Assembly: GCF_001909285.1 (NCBI RefSeq)
Contig: NZ_MRSV01000001.1
Location: 1,321,331-1,385,330 of the forward strand
Direction: 5' to 3'
Source of the DNA: Exiguobacterium profundum
GTDB lineage: Bacteria > Bacillota > Bacilli > Exiguobacteriales > Exiguobacteriaceae
Length of the DNA stretch: 64,000 nt
Positions 43,466 to 52,591 of this stretch are shown here, in pieces. Position 1 is the stretch's first letter, and each line of letters begins with the position of its first letter. Made by a program: the position numbers and the translations under genes. The notes under the pieces were generated by a model that was given only the letters and a program-made list of their open reading frames with translations, did not search any database and was not told the origin of the DNA.

Positions 43466-44210
43466 TCGGGTCGACGTCTTGCCACCTTATGCCGGTTATC
43501 GGGTGACGCGTGGGTGGTATACGACGAATGATGGGGAAGAGGTCGTCGCCTATTCGATTGAACCGAAACGGTCGAACGGACAGGTATTGATGTACTTACG
43601 AGGGGGGACGGCACGAATCGGAGACGTCCGGTTGCCGCGACTCATGCAATTTGCGGCACGTGGTTTTCATGTGGTGGCCCCGGTTTATCGAGGCAATCAC
43701 GGAGGTACGGGAAAAGAAGACTTCGGTGGAGAGGATTTAGAAGACGTACTCTCACTCTATGATCGCGTCCAAACGAGTGGACGACCGATTCATGCACTCG
43801 GTTTTTCGCGCGGTTTGATGATGGCACTCTCTCTCGCATCTGAACGACCGGTCACCACTGTCACTTCATGGGCCGGTGTGACGAATCTAGAGTGGACGTA
43901 TGAAGAGCAGCGCTCGATGCGGAAGATGTTACGTCGCATGACGGGCGGGGACCCTGAATCGGCAGAAACGGCATATACGGAACGTTCTCCGCTCTATAAG
44001 GAATGGGGCGCTCCAACGCTGATCATCCATGGTACGGATGATGAGCAGGTCCGATTGCGCCATGCGACGGCAGTCGCCGAGAAATTAGGTAAGCAGGCCG
44101 AGTTTTGGGTGCTTCCGTTCGGACACCAACTCCCGTTTTGGGATAAATGGGAGACGACCGAACAAGCGATGGAATGGATGCTACAACAAGCAAAAGCACC
44201 GACTCGATGA
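43446..44210 (+). CDS. ytmA: Alpha/beta hydrolase, prolyl-oligopeptidase-like (YtmA)
   Basis: 254 residues. Nucleophile elbow ALGFSRGLMMALSL (GFSRG, with Arg where Gly/Gln is common), acid in IIHGTDDEQVRL and histidine in PFGHQLPF complete the triad. The domain order (short N-terminal beta section, then peptidase S9-like core) fits YtmA, a putative esterase or peptidase of unknown substrate. The start lies 20 bases inside ytkD, so the two are translationally coupled. No signal peptide: cytoplasmic. Confidence 0.9.
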   Translation: MSNTWFDRVDVLPPYAGYRVTRGWYTTNDGEEVVAYSIEPKRSNGQVLMYLRGGTARIGDVRLPRLMQFAARGFHVVAPVYRGNHGGTGKEDFGGEDLEDVLSLYDRVQTSGRPIHALGFSRGLMMALSLASERPVTTVTSWAGVTNLEWTYEEQRSMRKMLRRMTGGDPESAETAYTERSPLYKEWGAPTLIIHGTDDEQVRLRHATAVAEKLGKQAEFWVLPFGHQLPFWDKWETTEQAMEWMLQQAKAPTR

Positions 44211-44222
44211 GTCGGTGCTTTC
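44193..44222. terminator. Bidirectional terminator
   Basis: AAAGCACCGACTC / GAGTCGGTGCTTT, perfect 13-bp stem with GAT loop, between the convergent ytmA and pckA. Confidence 0.85.
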
Positions 44223-44225
44223 GTA

Positions 44226-45797
44226 TTAGATGACCAGTGGACCGGCTGCGATGACCGATTCACTCGCTTTCGTGAACCGTGTGAAGTTCTCTTTAAACTT
44301 CATCGCGAGTGCTTTCGCCTCGACATCGTAGCGAGCTGGGTCGCTCCACGTGTCACGTGGATTGAGCACGTTACTCGGTACGCCTTCGATGGCTACTGGA
44401 ATCTCGACGTTGAAAATGTCATGTTTCTTCGTCTCGACGTCACGAAGTTGACCGTTGACTGCGGCGTTGACCATCGCACGCGTGTAAGCGAGTTTCATAC
44501 GTGAACCTTCACCGTATGCACCGCCAGTCCAACCTGTGTTGACGAGGTAGACATCCACGTCGTGTTCCTCAATCAATTTACCGAGCATATCCGCGTAACG
44601 CTCTGGAGCGAGCGGAAGGAACGGTGAACCGAAGCAAGTCGAGAATGTCGCCTGTGGTTCTGTGACACCGCGCTCGGTGCCGGCAAGTTTTGACGTATAA
44701 CCCGACAAGAAGTGGTACATCGCCTGTTCTTTCGTCAGTTTGCTGATCGGAGGCAAGACGCCATATGCATCTGCCGTCAAGAAGACAATCGTATTCGGAT
44801 GACCTGCGCGAGATGGGAGCATCGCATTGTCGATGAACTCGATTGGATATGCCGCACGTGTGTTTTCCGTCAGGGAAATGTTCTTATAGTCCGGTGTACG
44901 ATCTTCATTCAACACGACATTTTCAATCAATGAACCGAAGCGAATCGCATCATAGATTTGAGGTTCGTTCTCACGAGACAAGTTGATCGTCTTCGCGTAA
45001 CAACCTCCTTCGATGTTGAAGACCCCGTCCGGTGACCATCCGTGTTCGTCGTCTCCAATCAAGTGACGCTCAGGGTCAGCCGAGAGCGTTGTCTTCCCAG
45101 TGCCCGACAATCCGAAGAATAGTGCCGTTTCGTTCGCATCGTTGACGTTTGCTGAACAGTGCATCGATAACACGTTCTGCTCAGGTAGCAAGAAGTTCAT
45201 GACGGAGAAGATAGATTTTTTAATTTCGTCACCGTATTCTGTTCCCCCGATCAGAATCGTGCGCTTGGCGAATGAGACGAGAATGAACGTCTCAGAGTTC
45301 GTACCATCGACCGCAGGGTCTGCTTTATAGCTCGGTGCATAAATGACCGTGAACGGGTCGAACGCACCTTTCGTCGGCCATTCGCGTAAGAACAATTGTT
45401 TGGCGAACAGACTGTGCCACGCATACTCCGTAATGGCACGGACAGGCAACGTATAGTGTTCATCTGCACCAGCGGATGCTTCTAGATAATACAGCTTATC
45501 CTTCTTTTCTAAATGGTCGAGAACTTTGTCAAGAAGTGCTGAAAACTTCTCTTCTGCGATCGGTTGGTTCACTTTACCCCAATCGACGAGGTTGTTGCTG
45601 ACTTCATCTTGTACGACGAATTTGTCTTTCGGTGACCGTCCGGTAAAAGCACCGGTGCTGACAGATAATGCCCCGTCTTTTGTCAGTACACCTTCACCAT
45701 TTTGAATGGCTTCTTCCACCAGCTCTGGAACCGTCAAGTTCCGTAACATGTCGGCACCATTAATTAATTCTTCGATTTTCAGGAGCGTTGTTGCCAT
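44226..45797 (-). CDS. pckA: Phosphoenolpyruvate carboxykinase (ATP)
   Basis: 523 residues. P-loop [20 protein letters not shown] and [14 protein letters not shown] are the ATP-type signatures; [20 protein letters not shown] and [15 protein letters not shown] hold the oxaloacetate and metal sites. It converts oxaloacetate plus ATP to PEP and CO2, the entry to gluconeogenesis. AAAGGTGGG lies 7 bases before ATG 45797; the GTG at 45809 overlaps that site. Convergent with ytmA and divergent from metK, as in Bacillus. The promoter region carries CcpN- and cre-like sites, consistent with repression during growth on glucose. Confidence 0.97.
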   Translation of the reverse strand: MATTLLKIEELINGADMLRNLTVPELVEEAIQNGEGVLTKDGALSVSTGAFTGRSPKDKFVVQDEVSNNLVDWGKVNQPIAEEKFSALLDKVLDHLEKKDKLYYLEASAGADEHYTLPVRAITEYAWHSLFAKQLFLREWPTKGAFDPFTVIYAPSYKADPAVDGTNSETFILVSFAKRTILIGGTEYGDEIKKSIFSVMNFLLPEQNVLSMHCSANVNDANETALFFGLSGTGKTTLSADPERHLIGDDEHGWSPDGVFNIEGGCYAKTINLSRENEPQIYDAIRFGSLIENVVLNEDRTPDYKNISLTENTRAAYPIEFIDNAMLPSRAGHPNTIVFLTADAYGVLPPISKLTKEQAMYHFLSGYTSKLAGTERGVTEPQATFSTCFGSPFLPLAPERYADMLGKLIEEHDVDVYLVNTGWTGGAYGEGSRMKLAYTRAMVNAAVNGQLRDVETKKHDIFNVEIPVAIEGVPSNVLNPRDTWSDPARYDVEAKALAMKFKENFTRFTKASESVIAAGPLVI

Positions 45798-45865
45798 CCT
45801 GAATCCCACCTTTCCCCTAAATAGATGTGGATGAAATCCGCATACTTCCGCGATTACGATTAATC

Positions 45866-45942
45866 AGTATGACATTTTTAATTATATGTGACACACTAAT
45901 TAAACACAAGCGTTTCTTCTCTCTAAGTAAGCGCTTTCTTAC
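45866..45942 (-). promoter_or_regulatory. pckA promoter with candidate CcpN box and cre-like site
   Basis: On the minus strand TTGTGT (45909-45904), 17 bases, TATAAT (45886-45881). AATGTCATACT at 45876-45866 matches ten of eleven positions of the CcpN box TRTGHYATAYW and overlaps the expected transcription start. GTAAGCGCTTTCTTAC at 45927-45942, upstream of -35, is cre-like with two mismatches. Confidence 0.5.
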
Positions 45943-46072
45943 AAAGTTATTTTATCACATTCTCTTATCACAAGGTGTTAAAAAAAAGAAACGAAATAAA
46001 AAATGTTTGACGATTCACAAACAGAAATGTTTTGCAAGTCTGTGAAAACTTTTACGAATTCGTCCGATTCCC

Positions 46073-46101
46073 TTGACATAATCGAGTGTCATTTATATGA
46101 T
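46073..46101 (+). promoter_or_regulatory. metK promoter
   Basis: TTGACA (46073-46078), 17 bases, TATGAT (46096-46101), ideally spaced and just upstream of the SAM riboswitch. Confidence 0.8.
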
Positions 46102-46118
46102 GGTTTTCGTAACGGATA

Positions 46119-46238
46119 CTCTTATTCTGAGCGGTGGAGGGAACAAGGCCCTACGAAGCCCAGCAACCGTCCGACATGAAGTCTTGTGCGGAAAAGGTGC
46201 TATCCTGAAGCGAAGCCATTAGCTTCGAACGATAAGAG
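46119..46238 (+). ncRNA. SAM-I riboswitch (S-box) of metK
   Basis: CTCTTATTCTGAGCGGTGGA, GGGAACAAGGCCCTACGAAG, CCCAGCAACC, AAAAGGTGCTA and the closing GATAAGAG appear in S-box order; CTCTTATT pairs with the final GATAAGAG to form P1. It lowers metK expression when S-adenosylmethionine is plentiful. Confidence 0.96.
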
Positions 46239-46256
46239 GGTAAGGAAGAACGATTC

Positions 46257-46294
46257 AACCTTTCCCCATGTATGTCATCGGGGGAGGTTTTTTT
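46257..46294 (+). terminator. SAM riboswitch terminator
   Basis: AACCTTTCCCC / GGGGGAGGTT then TTTTTTT, between aptamer and metK. Confidence 0.85.
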
Positions 46295-46370
46295 CATTAC
46301 CGTCCCAAAGCAACGCGTAAGGGGAACGAGTACCGTCCACATAATACCCTTATTATAGGAGGTTTTTTGA

Positions 46371-47579
46371 ATGTCAAAATTGAACCGTCGACTTTTTACT
46401 TCAGAGTCGGTTACTGAAGGACATCCAGACAAAATTTGTGATCAGATCTCTGACTCCATCTTGGATGCCATTTTAGCGGAAGACCCGAATGCCCGTGTTG
46501 CGGCAGAAACGTCTGTCACAACAGGTCTTGTACTCGTAGCTGGTGAAATCACAACGTCAACTTACGTGGATATCCCGAAAGTTGTCCGTGAAACAATCCG
46601 CGAAATCGGATACACGCGTGCGAAATATGGCTTTGATGCTGAAACGTGTGCGGTCTTGACGTCAATCGATGAGCAATCGGTAGACATCGCGCAAGGTGTT
46701 GACCAGGCGCTTGAAGCACGTGAAGGTCAGATGACTGAAGAGGAACTCGATGCAATCGGTGCAGGAGACCAAGGTCTTATGTTCGGATATGCGACAAACG
46801 AGACACCTGAGCTCATGCCGCTTCCAATCTCGTTGGCACACAAGTTGTCACGTCGTCTTGCTGAAGTGCGTAAGAACGGTACGCTCGAGTATCTTCGTCC
46901 GGACGGGAAGACGCAAGTAACCGTCGAGTATGATGAGGACAACAACCCTGTTCGCATCGATACGATTGTTATTTCGACACAACACGCTGAAGAAATCACG
47001 CTTGAGCAAATTCAAGAAGAAAAAAAAAAACATGTCATCGAGGCAGTCATTCCGGCTGAACTCATCGATGCTGAAACAAAATACTTCATCAACCCGACTG
47101 GTCGCTTCGTAATCGGTGGACCACAAGGGGACGCAGGTTTGACTGGACGTAAGATCATCGTCGATACGTACGGTGGATACGCTCGTCACGGTGGCGGTGC
47201 ATTCTCTGGTAAAGATCCTACAAAAGTTGACCGTTCAGCGGCATACGCAGCCCGCTATGTAGCGAAAAACATCGTTGCAGCAGGACTTGCTGATAAAGCA
47301 GAAGTTCAACTTGCATACGCAATCGGTGTTGCACACCCAGTATCAATCGCTGTCGATACGTTCGGCACAGGTAAATTGAGCGAAACGGAACTCGTTGAAC
47401 TCGTTCGCGAGAACTTCGATCTCCGTCCAGCAGGCATCATCAAGATGCTTGACCTTCGTCGCCCAATCTACAAACAAACGGCAGCTTACGGTCACTTCGG
47501 TCGTACAGACATCGAACTCCCATGGGAGCAAACAGATAAAGCAGCCATTCTTGAAGAAGGCGCGAAACGTTTCGCGTAA
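46371..47579 (+). CDS. metK: S-adenosylmethionine synthetase
   Basis: 402 residues, full length. Signatures: [34 protein letters not shown] and [20 protein letters not shown]. It makes S-adenosylmethionine from methionine and ATP. AGGAGG precedes ATG 46371. The coding region contains an A10-type run near 47022 (EEKKKH) and stays in frame there, in contrast to yutF. Its product is the co-substrate for mnmM and radical-SAM mnmL nearby. Confidence 0.98.
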   Translation: MSKLNRRLFTSESVTEGHPDKICDQISDSILDAILAEDPNARVAAETSVTTGLVLVAGEITTSTYVDIPKVVRETIREIGYTRAKYGFDAETCAVLTSIDEQSVDIAQGVDQALEAREGQMTEEELDAIGAGDQGLMFGYATNETPELMPLPISLAHKLSRRLAEVRKNGTLEYLRPDGKTQVTVEYDEDNNPVRIDTIVISTQHAEEITLEQIQEEKKKHVIEAVIPAELIDAETKYFINPTGRFVIGGPQGDAGLTGRKIIVDTYGGYARHGGGAFSGKDPTKVDRSAAYAARYVAKNIVAAGLADKAEVQLAYAIGVAHPVSIAVDTFGTGKLSETELVELVRENFDLRPAGIIKMLDLRRPIYKQTAAYGHFGRTDIELPWEQTDKAAILEEGAKRFA

Positions 47580-47584
47580 TCATC

Positions 47585-47618
47585 AAAAACGACCTTTCCG
47601 AGGAAAGGTCGTTTTTTT
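47585..47618. terminator. Bidirectional terminator
   Basis: AAAAACGACCTTTCC / GGAAAGGTCGTTTTT, perfect 15-bp stem; shared by metK and ytxH, whose stop lies at 47617. Confidence 0.88.
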
Positions 47619-48135
47619 ATGCTGTCGGTGGTACCTGTTTGTTCGAATCGGATGAAGAATCGGTTGTCGGATCTTGTCCAAGCGCCGTATCCTTCGCTTC
47701 GACGACTTTCTCCCCGATGTTCTGTAAGTCCGACTTGGCCTCTTGAGCCGTCTCGACGATTTTAGTGACGTCCTCTTTCACGGTATCGACTTCCCCGACG
47801 ACTTTTTCGTATACGTTTTGGACATCTGTAGAGACTTCTTGAATCTTTGTCGAGGCCGACTTCACTTGTTCAATGACTTGAGACGCCTTTCCGGCAGGAT
47901 CTTGTTTCACTTCGTTGACGATGCCCCCGACCGACGATTTCGCATTCGAGAGGGATTGCTTTGTCTGCTCCCGGTTCGAGGAGCTAAGTAAGGCGAGTAG
48001 ACCACCGACGAGTGCACCGAGCAACATCCCGGTCACGACACTGATTTTTGGACTTCCCCCGTCCAATTGATCGAATTGGCGGTTCGGGTTTGCTGTCTGT
48101 TCTACTTTCGGGTCATGTTCTTGTCTAGGTTCCAT
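47617..48135 (-). CDS. ytxH: YtxH-family stress protein
   Basis: 172 residues. One N-terminal hydrophobic segment (KISVVTGMLLGALVGGLLALL, 20 or so residues) is the YtxH-type glycine-rich anchor, followed by SSSNREQTKQSL and a long helical, charged, repeat-like region (VKSASTKIQEV, VYEKVVGEVDTVKEDVTKIV) with apolipoprotein or LEA-like heptads, and a Ser/Asp-rich tail. The Bacillus homologue belongs to the general stress regulon; a SigB-like promoter is visible upstream here. AAGGAG precedes the ATG. Molecular role unknown. Confidence 0.85.
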   Translation of the reverse strand: MEPRQEHDPKVEQTANPNRQFDQLDGGSPKISVVTGMLLGALVGGLLALLSSSNREQTKQSLSNAKSSVGGIVNEVKQDPAGKASQVIEQVKSASTKIQEVSTDVQNVYEKVVGEVDTVKEDVTKIVETAQEAKSDLQNIGEKVVEAKDTALGQDPTTDSSSDSNKQVPPTA

Positions 48136-48174
48136 GTGGTTCCACTCCTTCGTTTGATTGGCATTGGTTGTGTT

Positions 48175-48200
48175 ATACCCTAGAGCAATGTCTACGTAAC
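48175..48200 (-). promoter_or_regulatory. Candidate SigB-type promoter of ytxH
   Basis: On the minus strand GTTACG (48200-48195), 14 bases, GGGTAT (48180-48175). This fits the general stress sigma factor pattern GTTTAA-N12-15-GGGTAT with three differences at -35. Confidence 0.5.
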
Positions 48201-48300
48201 GTTTTCTGATGAATCGTCATGAAAAAGAAATGAAGGAGCAGGATAAAAACACCGGGATAGGGAATGATACAAATAGATTGGCCAAAAGGGGGAAGCTGTC

Positions 48301-48771
48301 ATGAACATGAGGGAAGCAGTGCCAGAAGATGCGACGCTGATTCGGAACATCGCGCTGGCGACCATTTCACAGGATGATTCCAATCGAACGAGAGCGATGG
48401 AACGCGCGTATCGGCAAGAAGAGATTGTACGAGCAATCAGTTCAAGTGAAGAAGCACGAGAACAGTATTTTATCGTTGGCGAATATGAAGAAGATGTCAT
48501 CGGATTTTGTCATGCCATCGATCGCGGTGACATGTGGGAGATGCTCCGCCTCTATCTGCACCCCGATTATCATCGAAACGGCTACGGCGCAGCCTTTTTG
48601 GCCCACCTTCAATAAAAAAAAGAACAGCCGATGGAAGTGTACGTTGAGAATTCGAATGAGCAAGCAATCGCCTTCCTCTTGCATCAATCTTTCAAAGAAG
48701 TGAATCGCATCCAGGAAGAGGTGTATGATCGCCCGATGGAACTCATCCATTTACGATATGACCCGAGCTAA
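48301..48771 (+). pseudogene. GNAT acetyltransferase interrupted by an in-frame TAA
   Basis: From ATG 48301 (or 48307) the frame shows a GNAT domain: MREAVPEDATLIRNIALAT, then FIVGEYEEDVIGFCHAID, and the acetyl-CoA motif YLHPDYHRNGYGAAFL. It is cut at codon 105 by TAA (48613-48615), directly followed by AAA-AAA in the same frame, then EQPMEVYVENSNEQAIAFLL and FKEVNRIQEEVYD to a stop at 48769. The C-terminal piece is the expected final beta strands. AAA to TAA is the simplest cause. The intact protein would have 156 residues. Truncated product lacks the last strands of the fold and is likely inactive. No shift of frame, so not an indel. Confidence 0.85.
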
Positions 48772-48792
48772 GCCTCCAGACGGATTTTATTT

Positions 48793-48822
48793 AAACATCA
48801 GTTGCGGCTGATGTTTTTTTGA
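48793..48822 (+). terminator. Terminator after the GNAT gene
   Basis: AAACATCAG / CTGATGTTT around TTGCGG, then TTTT. Confidence 0.82.
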
Positions 48823-48859
48823 TACAATGAATGTAGTCTATAAACGAGGTGACGGCTGT

Positions 48860-49573
48860 ATGGCAAATGAAGAAGTACGAAAAGGAGTCATCGTCATCGT
48901 GTATCCGTTACAATTCACGTCACGGATCAGCGAGAACTTTATTCGACGGCTCGAAGACGAGTATGAAGTCATCGTCGTCCGCGAACAATCGATTGGATTG
49001 ACGGCGGGTGACCATAAGCAACTAATCAAGCGAGCATTGCGCGAGGCAGGAGAATATAAATTACCGATTCATGTCGTGGCATTCAGTCTTGGCGCACTCT
49101 TAACGAATCGCCTTTTACAGGAGTACGATGTGCCACTCGGGAGTCTCACATATATCTCCCCATTGTTTGATTGGCATGCCACTCGTCAAATCGGTGGGTT
49201 GAAACAAGTCGTCGCAAGTGCTGTCGACCGTTTTCGTCCTGACTTGCCACTTGGGATGATGACATTTACTGGCGGCGGAGACGAGTCGTCCCGATTCGGA
49301 GAAATCACATATGCGCAATATCGGGAGATCGAAGAAGAAATCGTCGAGCATCAGGAAGAGAAGAAGCATCTGCCACGCCTTCCGCTCGCCTGTTTCTATG
49401 CACCAGACGACCAGTTTGCGGACGTGAAGTTGACGTTGAATGTTTGTCGAAAAATCGGTGGGGACCAAGTGTATATCCGGCGATTGGAAGGATTCCCACA
49501 CTTTGGTTACGAACGATTGAACACGAAATTCGCGGAAACCCTCATGACGTTTTATGAATTGATTCAAGAATGA
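48860..49573 (+). CDS. Alpha/beta hydrolase of unknown substrate
   Basis: 237 residues, starting MANEEVRKGVIVIVYPLQF. The nucleophile Ser lies in VVAFSLGALLTN (motif AFSLG), the acid in CFYAPDDQFADV and the His in GFPHFGYERL, in the order of the fold. A long charged helix (YREIEEEIVEHQEEKKH) forms the cap. No signal peptide. ATG 48860 follows GAGGTG; the frame to 48827 has no site. I do not recognise a narrower family. Confidence 0.75.
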   Translation: MANEEVRKGVIVIVYPLQFTSRISENFIRRLEDEYEVIVVREQSIGLTAGDHKQLIKRALREAGEYKLPIHVVAFSLGALLTNRLLQEYDVPLGSLTYISPLFDWHATRQIGGLKQVVASAVDRFRPDLPLGMMTFTGGGDESSRFGEITYAQYREIEEEIVEHQEEKKHLPRLPLACFYAPDDQFADVKLTLNVCRKIGGDQVYIRRLEGFPHFGYERLNTKFAETLMTFYELIQE

Positions 49574-49576
49574 CAG

Positions 49577-49603
49577 AAGGCGACTCTAATGAGCCGCCTT
49601 TTT
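49577..49603 (+). terminator. Terminator after the hydrolase gene
   Basis: AAGGCG-A-CTC / GAG-C-CGCCTT around TAAT, then five T. Confidence 0.78.
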
Positions 49604-49604
49604 C

Positions 49605-50177
49605 TTATGCACGTTTTTCAATCGCCACGATGAATGGGGGATGATTGACTTGGTTGATAAATCCATAACGCAGGACGCCTGCCTGTTTTTGATCGAGGGA
49701 CTCTACATAATGAAGCACCTCGTCTCGTTCGACTTTCCCACTTTCATGTCCGTGGTAAATCACGATGACGATGACGCCACCGACAGCCATGACGTCTAAT
49801 AGTTGGGATAATGCGGCAATCGTCGTATTTCCGTGTGTCGTGATCGATTTATCACTTCCCGGTAAATACCCTAAGTTGAAGACGGCCGCGGTGATCGGAC
49901 GCGCTTCCTTTTCAACGACCGCTTGGACCGTATCGTGACTATCATGAATCACGGTCACACGTTCACTGACATCCGCTTCTTCAACCCGCGCCTTTGTGGC
50001 TGCTACAGCTTCTGATTGGATATCAAAAGCATAGACATGTCCTGTCTCGCCTACAGCATTCGCTAAGAACAACGTATCGTGTCCGTTCCCGGCCGTCATA
50101 TCGATGGCGACCTGACCTTCCTCGAGATGGTCATGTAGTAATTGTTTTGCAAAAGGTAGTACTCTCATTAATCCCAT
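49605..50177 (-). CDS. mnmM: tRNA 5-aminomethyl-(2-thio)uridine methyltransferase MnmM (YtqB)
   Basis: 190 residues. SAM fold: AIDMTAGNGHDTLFLA is motif I, FDIQSEAVAATKARV motif II, AAVFNLGYLPGSDKSI the catalytic NLGYLPG motif of YtqB. It methylates the aminomethyl group at the wobble uridine of certain tRNAs. The start MGLMRVLPFAKQ follows AAGGA; upstream in-frame starts lie inside mnmL. It overlaps the end of mnmL by 47 bases. The order mnmL-mnmM on the minus strand suggests they are made together and act in sequence. MnmM/MnmL assignment follows the published Bacillus ytqB/ytqA work as I recall it. Confidence 0.9.
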   Translation of the reverse strand: MGLMRVLPFAKQLLHDHLEEGQVAIDMTAGNGHDTLFLANAVGETGHVYAFDIQSEAVAATKARVEEADVSERVTVIHDSHDTVQAVVEKEARPITAAVFNLGYLPGSDKSITTHGNTTIAALSQLLDVMAVGGVIVIVIYHGHESGKVERDEVLHYVESLDQKQAGVLRYGFINQVNHPPFIVAIEKRA

Positions 50178-51105
50178 ACATCTCATCCTTCTTTTTTCCT
50201 TGAAAATAATCCCGGCGCTCCAATTCCGCACGAATCTTGTTTAGCACCTGCATCTTGTGACGGCTCCATAGCGGACCGATCAAGAGGTCGGGAGGACCGT
50301 CTCCTGTCAAACGATGGACAATCACCTCGGGAGGAATCCGTTCGAGTTGATCACAGACGAGGGAGACGTATGTGTCTTCCTCCATCAAGTCGAGCAGTCC
50401 TTTCTCATATTGACGGGCGAGCGGTGTGTGTTTCAAGACGTGAAGTAAATGGATCTTGATTCCTTGTATGTCCATTTTAGCAACTTCTCGTGCCGTGTCG
50501 AGCATCATCTCTGGTGTCTCACCTGGGAGGCCATTGATGATATGAACGCAGACACGAATGTTGTGACGGCGAAGTTTCGCAAGACCGGTCAAAAACGATT
50601 GATAGTCGTGCCCGCGATTGATCTTTTTAGCGGTGGTGTCGTGTACGGTCTGAAGACCAAGCTCTACCCAAAGGGAAGTCCGTTCATTCAACTCTGCTAA
50701 ATAGGCGACGACGTCGTCCGGCAAGCAGTCAGGACGTGTCGCAATCGAGAGACCGACGACCCCATCCTCATTTAGTGCCGGTTCATACAATTCACGTAAC
50801 CGCTCGACTGGTGCATACGTATTACTAAACGCTTGGAAATAAGCAATATAATTGGCATTTTTCCACTTCCGGTGGAGACGAGCCTTCACTTCTGCAAATT
50901 GAACGGGAATCGGATCGCAAGCATTTCCCGCGAAATCACCACTTCCATCGTCCGAACAGAAGGTGCATCCGCCTTTTGAGACACGTCCGTCACGGTTCGG
51001 GCACGTGAAGCCACCATCGAGTGGCACTTTAAACACCTTGCCCCCGTACTCTCGGCGATACGCCTCATTGAGTGTATGGTAGCGATTTTGACCGAATGGA
51101 TTCAT
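50131..51105 (-). CDS. mnmL: Radical SAM enzyme MnmL (YtqA)
   Basis: 324 residues. Cluster motif C-x11-C-x2-C in FTCPNRDGRVSKGGCTFC, the spacing of the YtqA/YhcC family and unlike the usual CxxxCxxC. TRPDCLPDDVVAYL, LQTVHDTTAKKINRGHD and INGLPGETPEMM are further family motifs. In Bacillus it helps convert the carboxymethylaminomethyl uridine of tRNA towards the aminomethyl form, the substrate of MnmM. The ATG at 51105 lies 8 bases after AAGGAG; ATG 51111 is closer to it. The C-terminal tail (KKKDEMYGINESTTF) is encoded over the mnmM start and is not conserved in character. Confidence 0.9.
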   Translation of the reverse strand: MNPFGQNRYHTLNEAYRREYGGKVFKVPLDGGFTCPNRDGRVSKGGCTFCSDDGSGDFAGNACDPIPVQFAEVKARLHRKWKNANYIAYFQAFSNTYAPVERLRELYEPALNEDGVVGLSIATRPDCLPDDVVAYLAELNERTSLWVELGLQTVHDTTAKKINRGHDYQSFLTGLAKLRRHNIRVCVHIINGLPGETPEMMLDTAREVAKMDIQGIKIHLLHVLKHTPLARQYEKGLLDLMEEDTYVSLVCDQLERIPPEVIVHRLTGDGPPDLLIGPLWSRHKMQVLNKIRAELERRDYFQGKKKDEMYGINESTTFCKTITT

Positions 51106-51283
51106 GTTCATCTCTCCTTCCTTGCTCATCCTATCACAAACGGAAAATGACAAAACTTCATAATAAGTAATTTTTCTTGACACTTCGTTGGCGTTCGTTT
51201 AGGTTTGATAAGGAAATCTTGTCGATTCGGCCTTTTTGTGCCGATTTTTTTAATGTGAAAGAAGAATGAAAGGAGGACTTGGT

Positions 51284-52468
51284 GTGAACAATAAAATGCC
51301 AATTTCGGTATGGATTTTAGTCATTGCGATGGCGCTCAATACAACGGCGGCGTCTTTTTTATGGCCATTTAACACACTGTATATTCATGATTTTTTAGGT
51401 GAGTCTATGACGCTTGCTGGGGTGGCGCTTCTTGTGAACTCAGCACTCGCGATTGTAGGGAACTACATCGGAGGGACGCTATTCGATCGAATCGGTGGGA
51501 AGACGACGTTGATGATTTCTGTCGGTCTCTTGCTCGCGAGCTCACTTGGATTTTTACTGTTTCATGCCACGTTCTTCGGCTACCTCGTATGGCTCGGATT
51601 GATCGGTCTTTCAGGTGGACTCGTCTTTCCGACCGTATATGCGTTTGCGGGTCTCATATGGCCAGAAGGGGGACGCCGTTCGTTCAATGCGATTTACGTC
51701 GCGCAAAACGTAGGGGTCGCCCTCGGTACGGCAATGAGTGGTCAAATCGCTCGATTTAACATCGAGTGGATTTTTTATGCGAACTTCTTCTTATCGGTCT
51801 TATTTGTCGTGGTGCTCTTGTTTGGACTGCGTTATTTGAAAAACCCGGCACGTCCTGTCGTTCAGTCGCAACTAGAAGCGGCAGCCACGACACTATCGAG
51901 TGCGACGATGAAATCGATGTGGTATGTCGCCGTCGGTTATGCGGTGCTTTGGTTCGTGTATGTTCAATGGCAGGGGACGATTGCGGTTCACTCGAAAGAT
52001 CTCGGCGTCACAATCAGTCAATACTCACTCCTTTGGACAGTGAACGGGGCGATGATTGTCTTCGCACAACCGTTGCTCAACCGCGTCTTACGACAGTTTG
52101 AGGACGACTTAAAACGTCAATTGATCATCGGGGCATCCATCTTCCTCGGTGCGTTCTTGATTGTCCCATTCGCTGGTGGATTCGGGATGTTCATGGTCGC
52201 GATGGTTGTCATGACCATCGGGGAGATGTTTGTCTGGCCGGCTGTTCCGACGATTGCGGCGAAGCTTGCCCCACCTGGGAAAGCTGGGCAATACCAAGGG
52301 CTCGTCAATATCGCAGCATCCGTCGGTCGAATGATTGGACCGACGCTCTCCGGTTTATTATTCGACGCGTTCGGCATGAATGCAGTATTTACATTGATTA
52401 TTTTGCTGATTATCACAGCTAACATTGTCTTTTTACGCATTCGTTCATTAAATGTTCAAAATTCGTGA
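51284..52468 (+). CDS. yttB: Major facilitator superfamily transporter YttB
   Basis: 394 residues and about twelve hydrophobic segments. NYIGGTLFDRIGGKTTLM is the loop 2-3 MFS motif A; the C-terminal half repeats the pattern near SVGRMIGPTLSGLLFDAFG. GTG start at 51284 lies 7 bases after AAGGAGG; the in-frame ATG at 51266 overlaps the ribosome site region. It is adjacent to mnmL and close to leuS as in Bacillus ytqA-yttB-leuS. The exported substrate (drug, sugar or other) is unknown. Confidence 0.88.
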   Translation: MNNKMPISVWILVIAMALNTTAASFLWPFNTLYIHDFLGESMTLAGVALLVNSALAIVGNYIGGTLFDRIGGKTTLMISVGLLLASSLGFLLFHATFFGYLVWLGLIGLSGGLVFPTVYAFAGLIWPEGGRRSFNAIYVAQNVGVALGTAMSGQIARFNIEWIFYANFFLSVLFVVVLLFGLRYLKNPARPVVQSQLEAAATTLSSATMKSMWYVAVGYAVLWFVYVQWQGTIAVHSKDLGVTISQYSLLWTVNGAMIVFAQPLLNRVLRQFEDDLKRQLIIGASIFLGAFLIVPFAGGFGMFMVAMVVMTIGEMFVWPAVPTIAAKLAPPGKAGQYQGLVNIAASVGRMIGPTLSGLLFDAFGMNAVFTLIILLIITANIVFLRIRSLNVQNS

Positions 52469-52591
52469 CTTTGCGCATATTCTCTACAGATTTAAAGCTT
52501 CGACCTATTGACTTTCGAGGATAAAATTTAGGTGAAGGATCCTTTCACCACATATGTTGTTGTCGGTCAATTCTCATTGAAGGGGATGGGC

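Noticed and set aside
47018-47035. Homopolymer A run in metK as a possible frameshift
   Set aside because: The frame reads EEKKKH through the run and the rest of MetK is complete.
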